This document shows, piece by piece, positions 61,815 to 64,000 of a stretch of 64,000 nt of DNA; position 1 is the first letter of the stretch; each line of letters begins with the position of its first letter. The DNA comes from Scandinavium sp002470465 (GTDB lineage Bacteria > Pseudomonadota > Gammaproteobacteria > Enterobacterales > Enterobacteriaceae). The stretch covers positions 1 to 64,000 of the forward strand of contig NZ_JBFLVD010000019.1 in NCBI RefSeq assembly GCF_040750395.1, read 5' to 3'. Made by a program: the position numbers and the translations under genes. The notes beneath the pieces are model-generated. The model did no database searches. It was not told where the DNA came from and saw nothing but the letters and a program-made list of their open reading frames with translations.

Positions 61815-63073
61815 CGCCAGACTCCTTTGGTATCGACGACGAACGGCTGTGAAATGCTTTCACTGCTGACGGCTTTGAACTGCTTATGATCGACGAGCAT
61901 CACCAGCACATCGGCCTGAGCCAGAGCGTCGTCGAGCGTGGCCAGCGTGGCTTTACCTGCCAGCTTTTTCGGCAGCTGATGCACGTTAGGTTCAACGACC
62001 AGCGTTTCGCCACTGTGCCAGTCGGCAATCAGAGCGGCAATTTCCATCGCCGGGCTTTCGCGCAGATCGTCAATGTTGGGCTTGAAGGCCAGGCCGAAAC
62101 ACGCGATGGTGATGTCGCTGGCGCGCTTACCGTTGGCAGCCAGGCAGTCAGCCACTTTGGCTTTCACCTGATTTATGACCCAGTGGGGTTTGTGATCGTT
62201 CACTTCGCGGGCGGTGCGAATCAGTCTCGCCTGCTCAGGGTTTTGCGCGACGATAAACCAGGGGTCTACCGCGATACAGTGCCCGCCCACGCCGGGGCCT
62301 GGCTGAAGAATATTAACGCGAGGGTGGCGGTTCGCCAGGCGGATCAGCTCCCAGACGTTGATGCCCTGTTCGGCGCAAATAAGCGACAGTTCGTTAGCAA
62401 AGGCGATGTTAACATCGCGGAAGCTGTTTTCAGTAAGCTTGCACAGCTCGGCGGTGCGGGCGTTAGTTACCACGCATTCACCTTCGAGGAAAATAGTGTA
62501 GAGTTCACTGGCGCGTGCCGAGCATACCGGCGTCATGCCGCCGATCACACGATCGTTTTTAATGAGCTCGACCATCACCTGCCCTGGCAATACGCGCTCC
62601 GGGCAGTAGGCAACGTTCACATCCGCCTGCTCGCCCGCCTGCTGCGGGAAGGCCAGATCCGGGCGCATTTCCGCCAGCCACTGCGCAACCTGTTCCGTCG
62701 CCCCCACCGGCGAGGTGGATTCAAGGATAACCAGGGCCCCCTTCGCTAATACCGGCGCGATGGATTTAGCCGCCGCCTCAACGAACGCCATATCCGGTTC
62801 GTGCTCGCCTTTAAACGGCGTTGGAACAGCAATCAGATACGCGTCCGCTTTAACCGGCATAGTGCAGGCTTTCAGATAGCCGCCCGCAACCGCTGTTTTG
62901 ACCACTTTATCGAGATCGGGCTCAACAATGTGGATCTCGCCGCGGTTGATGGTATCTACCGCATGCTGGTTAATGTCCACCCCCACCACCTGTTTCTGAC
63001 GGGAGGCAAATGCTGCTGCCGTTGGCAGTCCGATGTAGCCAAGGCCAATCACAGAGATGGTCGAAAAACTCAT
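61811..63073 (-). CDS. wecC: UDP-N-acetyl-D-mannosamine dehydrogenase WecC
   Basis: 420-residue NAD-dependent dehydrogenase oxidising UDP-ManNAc to UDP-ManNAcA. The Rossmann motif VIGLGYIGLPTAAAFASRQ is at the N-terminus; the catalytic Cys region GPGVGGHCIAVDPWFI lies near 255-275. Overlaps wecB (upstream) and rffG (downstream) by 4 bases each. Confidence 0.97.
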   Translation of the reverse strand: MSFSTISVIGLGYIGLPTAAAFASRQKQVVGVDINQHAVDTINRGEIHIVEPDLDKVVKTAVAGGYLKACTMPVKADAYLIAVPTPFKGEHEPDMAFVEAAAKSIAPVLAKGALVILESTSPVGATEQVAQWLAEMRPDLAFPQQAGEQADVNVAYCPERVLPGQVMVELIKNDRVIGGMTPVCSARASELYTIFLEGECVVTNARTAELCKLTENSFRDVNIAFANELSLICAEQGINVWELIRLANRHPRVNILQPGPGVGGHCIAVDPWFIVAQNPEQARLIRTAREVNDHKPHWVINQVKAKVADCLAANGKRASDITIACFGLAFKPNIDDLRESPAMEIAALIADWHSGETLVVEPNVHQLPKKLAGKATLATLDDALAQADVLVMLVDHKQFKAVSSESISQPFVVDTKGVWR

Positions 63074-64000
63074 AGCGTTACCTGATTGTTTTTGAGGGCC
63101 GATAAAATTCTTTCACAGGCCTGACCGTCACCATACGGGTTGTGGGCGCGGCTCATAGCCTGATAATCCTGCTCGCTTCGCAGCAAGCGCGTGACTTCAT
63201 TGACGATGTGCTGGCGATCGGTGCCGACAAGATGCACCGTTCCGGCATCAACGGCTTCCGGACGTTCAGTGGTGTCACGCATCACGAGAACGGGTTTGCC
63301 AAGGGAAGGTGCCTCTTCCTGGATACCGCCGGAGTCGGTCAGAATCAGCCAGGCACGATTCATCAGCCAGACGAACGGCAGATAATCCTGCGGTTCAATG
63401 AGGTAGACGTTATCCACATTGCCGAGGATACGGTTGACCGGCTCGCTGACGTTAGGGTTAAGATGCACCGGGTAAACCACCTGCACATCCGGATTCTCGG
63501 TGGCAATCTCTGCCAACGCCTGGCAGATTTTCTCAAAGCCCTGCCCGAAGCTTTCGCGGCGATGGCCGGTGACGAGGATAAGTTTTTTATCGTCATCCAG
63601 GAAAGGATAACGGCTGGCCAGTTCTGAGCGCAAAGAGGCATCAGCCAGTACGCGATCGCGTACCCAGAAAAGCGCATCAATCACGGTGTTCCCGGTCACG
63701 ACGATGCCGGCGCCCGGGATATTTTCCCGCAGCAGGTTCTGGCGTGAATTCTCCGTTGGGGCAAAATGGTACATCGCCAGATGCCCCGTCATGGTGCGGT
63801 TGGCCTCTTCCGGCCACGGCGAGTACAGATCGCCAGTTCGCAAACCGGCTTCCACATGCCCAACCGGAATGCGCTGGTAGAAGGCGGCAAGGCTTGCCGC
63901 CATCGTTGTGGTCGTGTCGCCATGCACGAGCACCACATCCGGTTTGAAAGATTCCAGAACGGGTTTTAACCCCTGCAAAATACGGCAGGTAATTTCCGTC
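63070..64000 (-). CDS. wecB: UDP-N-acetylglucosamine 2-epimerase WecB (partial, 5' end outside window)
   Basis: About 310 residues, C-terminal part; the first ~65 residues lie beyond the window edge, where the frame is still open (TEITCRILQGLKP at the edge). It interconverts UDP-GlcNAc and UDP-ManNAc. Conserved segments: VLVHGDTTTTMAASLAAFYQ, GHVEAGLRTGDLYSPWPEE, VTGHRRESFGQGFEKICQ and LTDSGGIQEEAPSLGKPVL. An internal ATG at 63978 is not the true start. Confidence 0.96.
   Translation of the reverse strand, partial: TEITCRILQGLKPVLESFKPDVVLVHGDTTTTMAASLAAFYQRIPVGHVEAGLRTGDLYSPWPEEANRTMTGHLAMYHFAPTENSRQNLLRENIPGAGIVVTGNTVIDALFWVRDRVLADASLRSELASRYPFLDDDKKLILVTGHRRESFGQGFEKICQALAEIATENPDVQVVYPVHLNPNVSEPVNRILGNVDNVYLIEPQDYLPFVWLMNRAWLILTDSGGIQEEAPSLGKPVLVMRDTTERPEAVDAGTVHLVGTDRQHIVNEVTRLLRSEQDYQAMSRAHNPYGDGQACERILSALKNNQVTL

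Overview
This window is chromosomal DNA of an enterobacterium. Gene order, protein sequences and start-codon habits match the hemG-to-wecB stretch of Escherichia coli, read in the opposite direction. Protein divergence and the missing aslA/aslB genes suggest an Enterobacter/Lelliottia/Leclercia-type genome rather than E. coli itself; this genus-level call is an inference. Nearly all genes are recognisable housekeeping genes. The new material is concentrated in one inserted segment (about 23.9-27.0 kb) and one replaced segment (34.7-36.4 kb).

Layout. 0-10 kb: protoporphyrinogen oxidase hemG, potassium channel trkH, yigZ, pepQ, the FadR-controlled fadBA beta-oxidation operon, flavin reductase fre and ubiD. 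10-19.6 kb: rfaH, tatD, the tatABC export operon, ubiB-ubiJ-ubiE for ubiquinone, rmuC, udp with paired CRP sites, and dlhH. 19.6-23.8 kb: metE and metR, divergent around MetJ boxes, and the biotin transporter bioP, whose 3' end overlaps metR tail to tail. 23.8-27.0 kb: an accessory insert with a nuclease bacteriocin gene of the colicin E9 HNH type, its Im9-type immunity gene, a possible beheaded lysis gene, a decayed Tn3-family transposase, and a scrap of an EAL-domain gene. 27-34.6 kb: yigL, pldB, rhtB, rhtC, recQ, pldA, yigI and rarD. 34.7-36.4 kb: a membrane desaturase-like gene overlapping a PhnD-like binding-protein gene that has no signal peptide; this pair stands where E. coli has yigF/yigG. 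36.4-46.4 kb: corA with a leader peptide, SOS-regulated uvrD, the lptM-dapF-yigA-xerC-yigB run, cyaY and cyaA (TTG start). 46.8-50.9 kb: hemCDXY. 51.0-52.0 kb: the small RNA GlmZ with a sigma-54-type promoter and upstream GlrR-type sites, then the argX-hisR-leuT-proM tRNA operon. 52-64 kb: yifK and the enterobacterial common antigen cluster wecG-wzyE-wecF-wzxE-wecE-wecD-rffH-rffG-wecC-wecB, the last cut by the window edge.

How the genes work together. Several blocks are pathways: fadBA for fatty-acid oxidation; ubiB/J/E/D with fre nearby for ubiquinone and flavin chemistry; tatABC for folded-protein export; hemCDXY plus hemG for heme; and the wec/rff genes, which make dTDP-Fuc4NAc and UDP-ManNAcA, build lipid III, flip it and polymerise it into enterobacterial common antigen.

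The most interesting parts are the chromosomal bacteriocin island with an unfamiliar N-terminal region and a lysis gene apparently lost at a transposon junction, the desaturase/PhnD-like pair, and the GlmZ promoter architecture.
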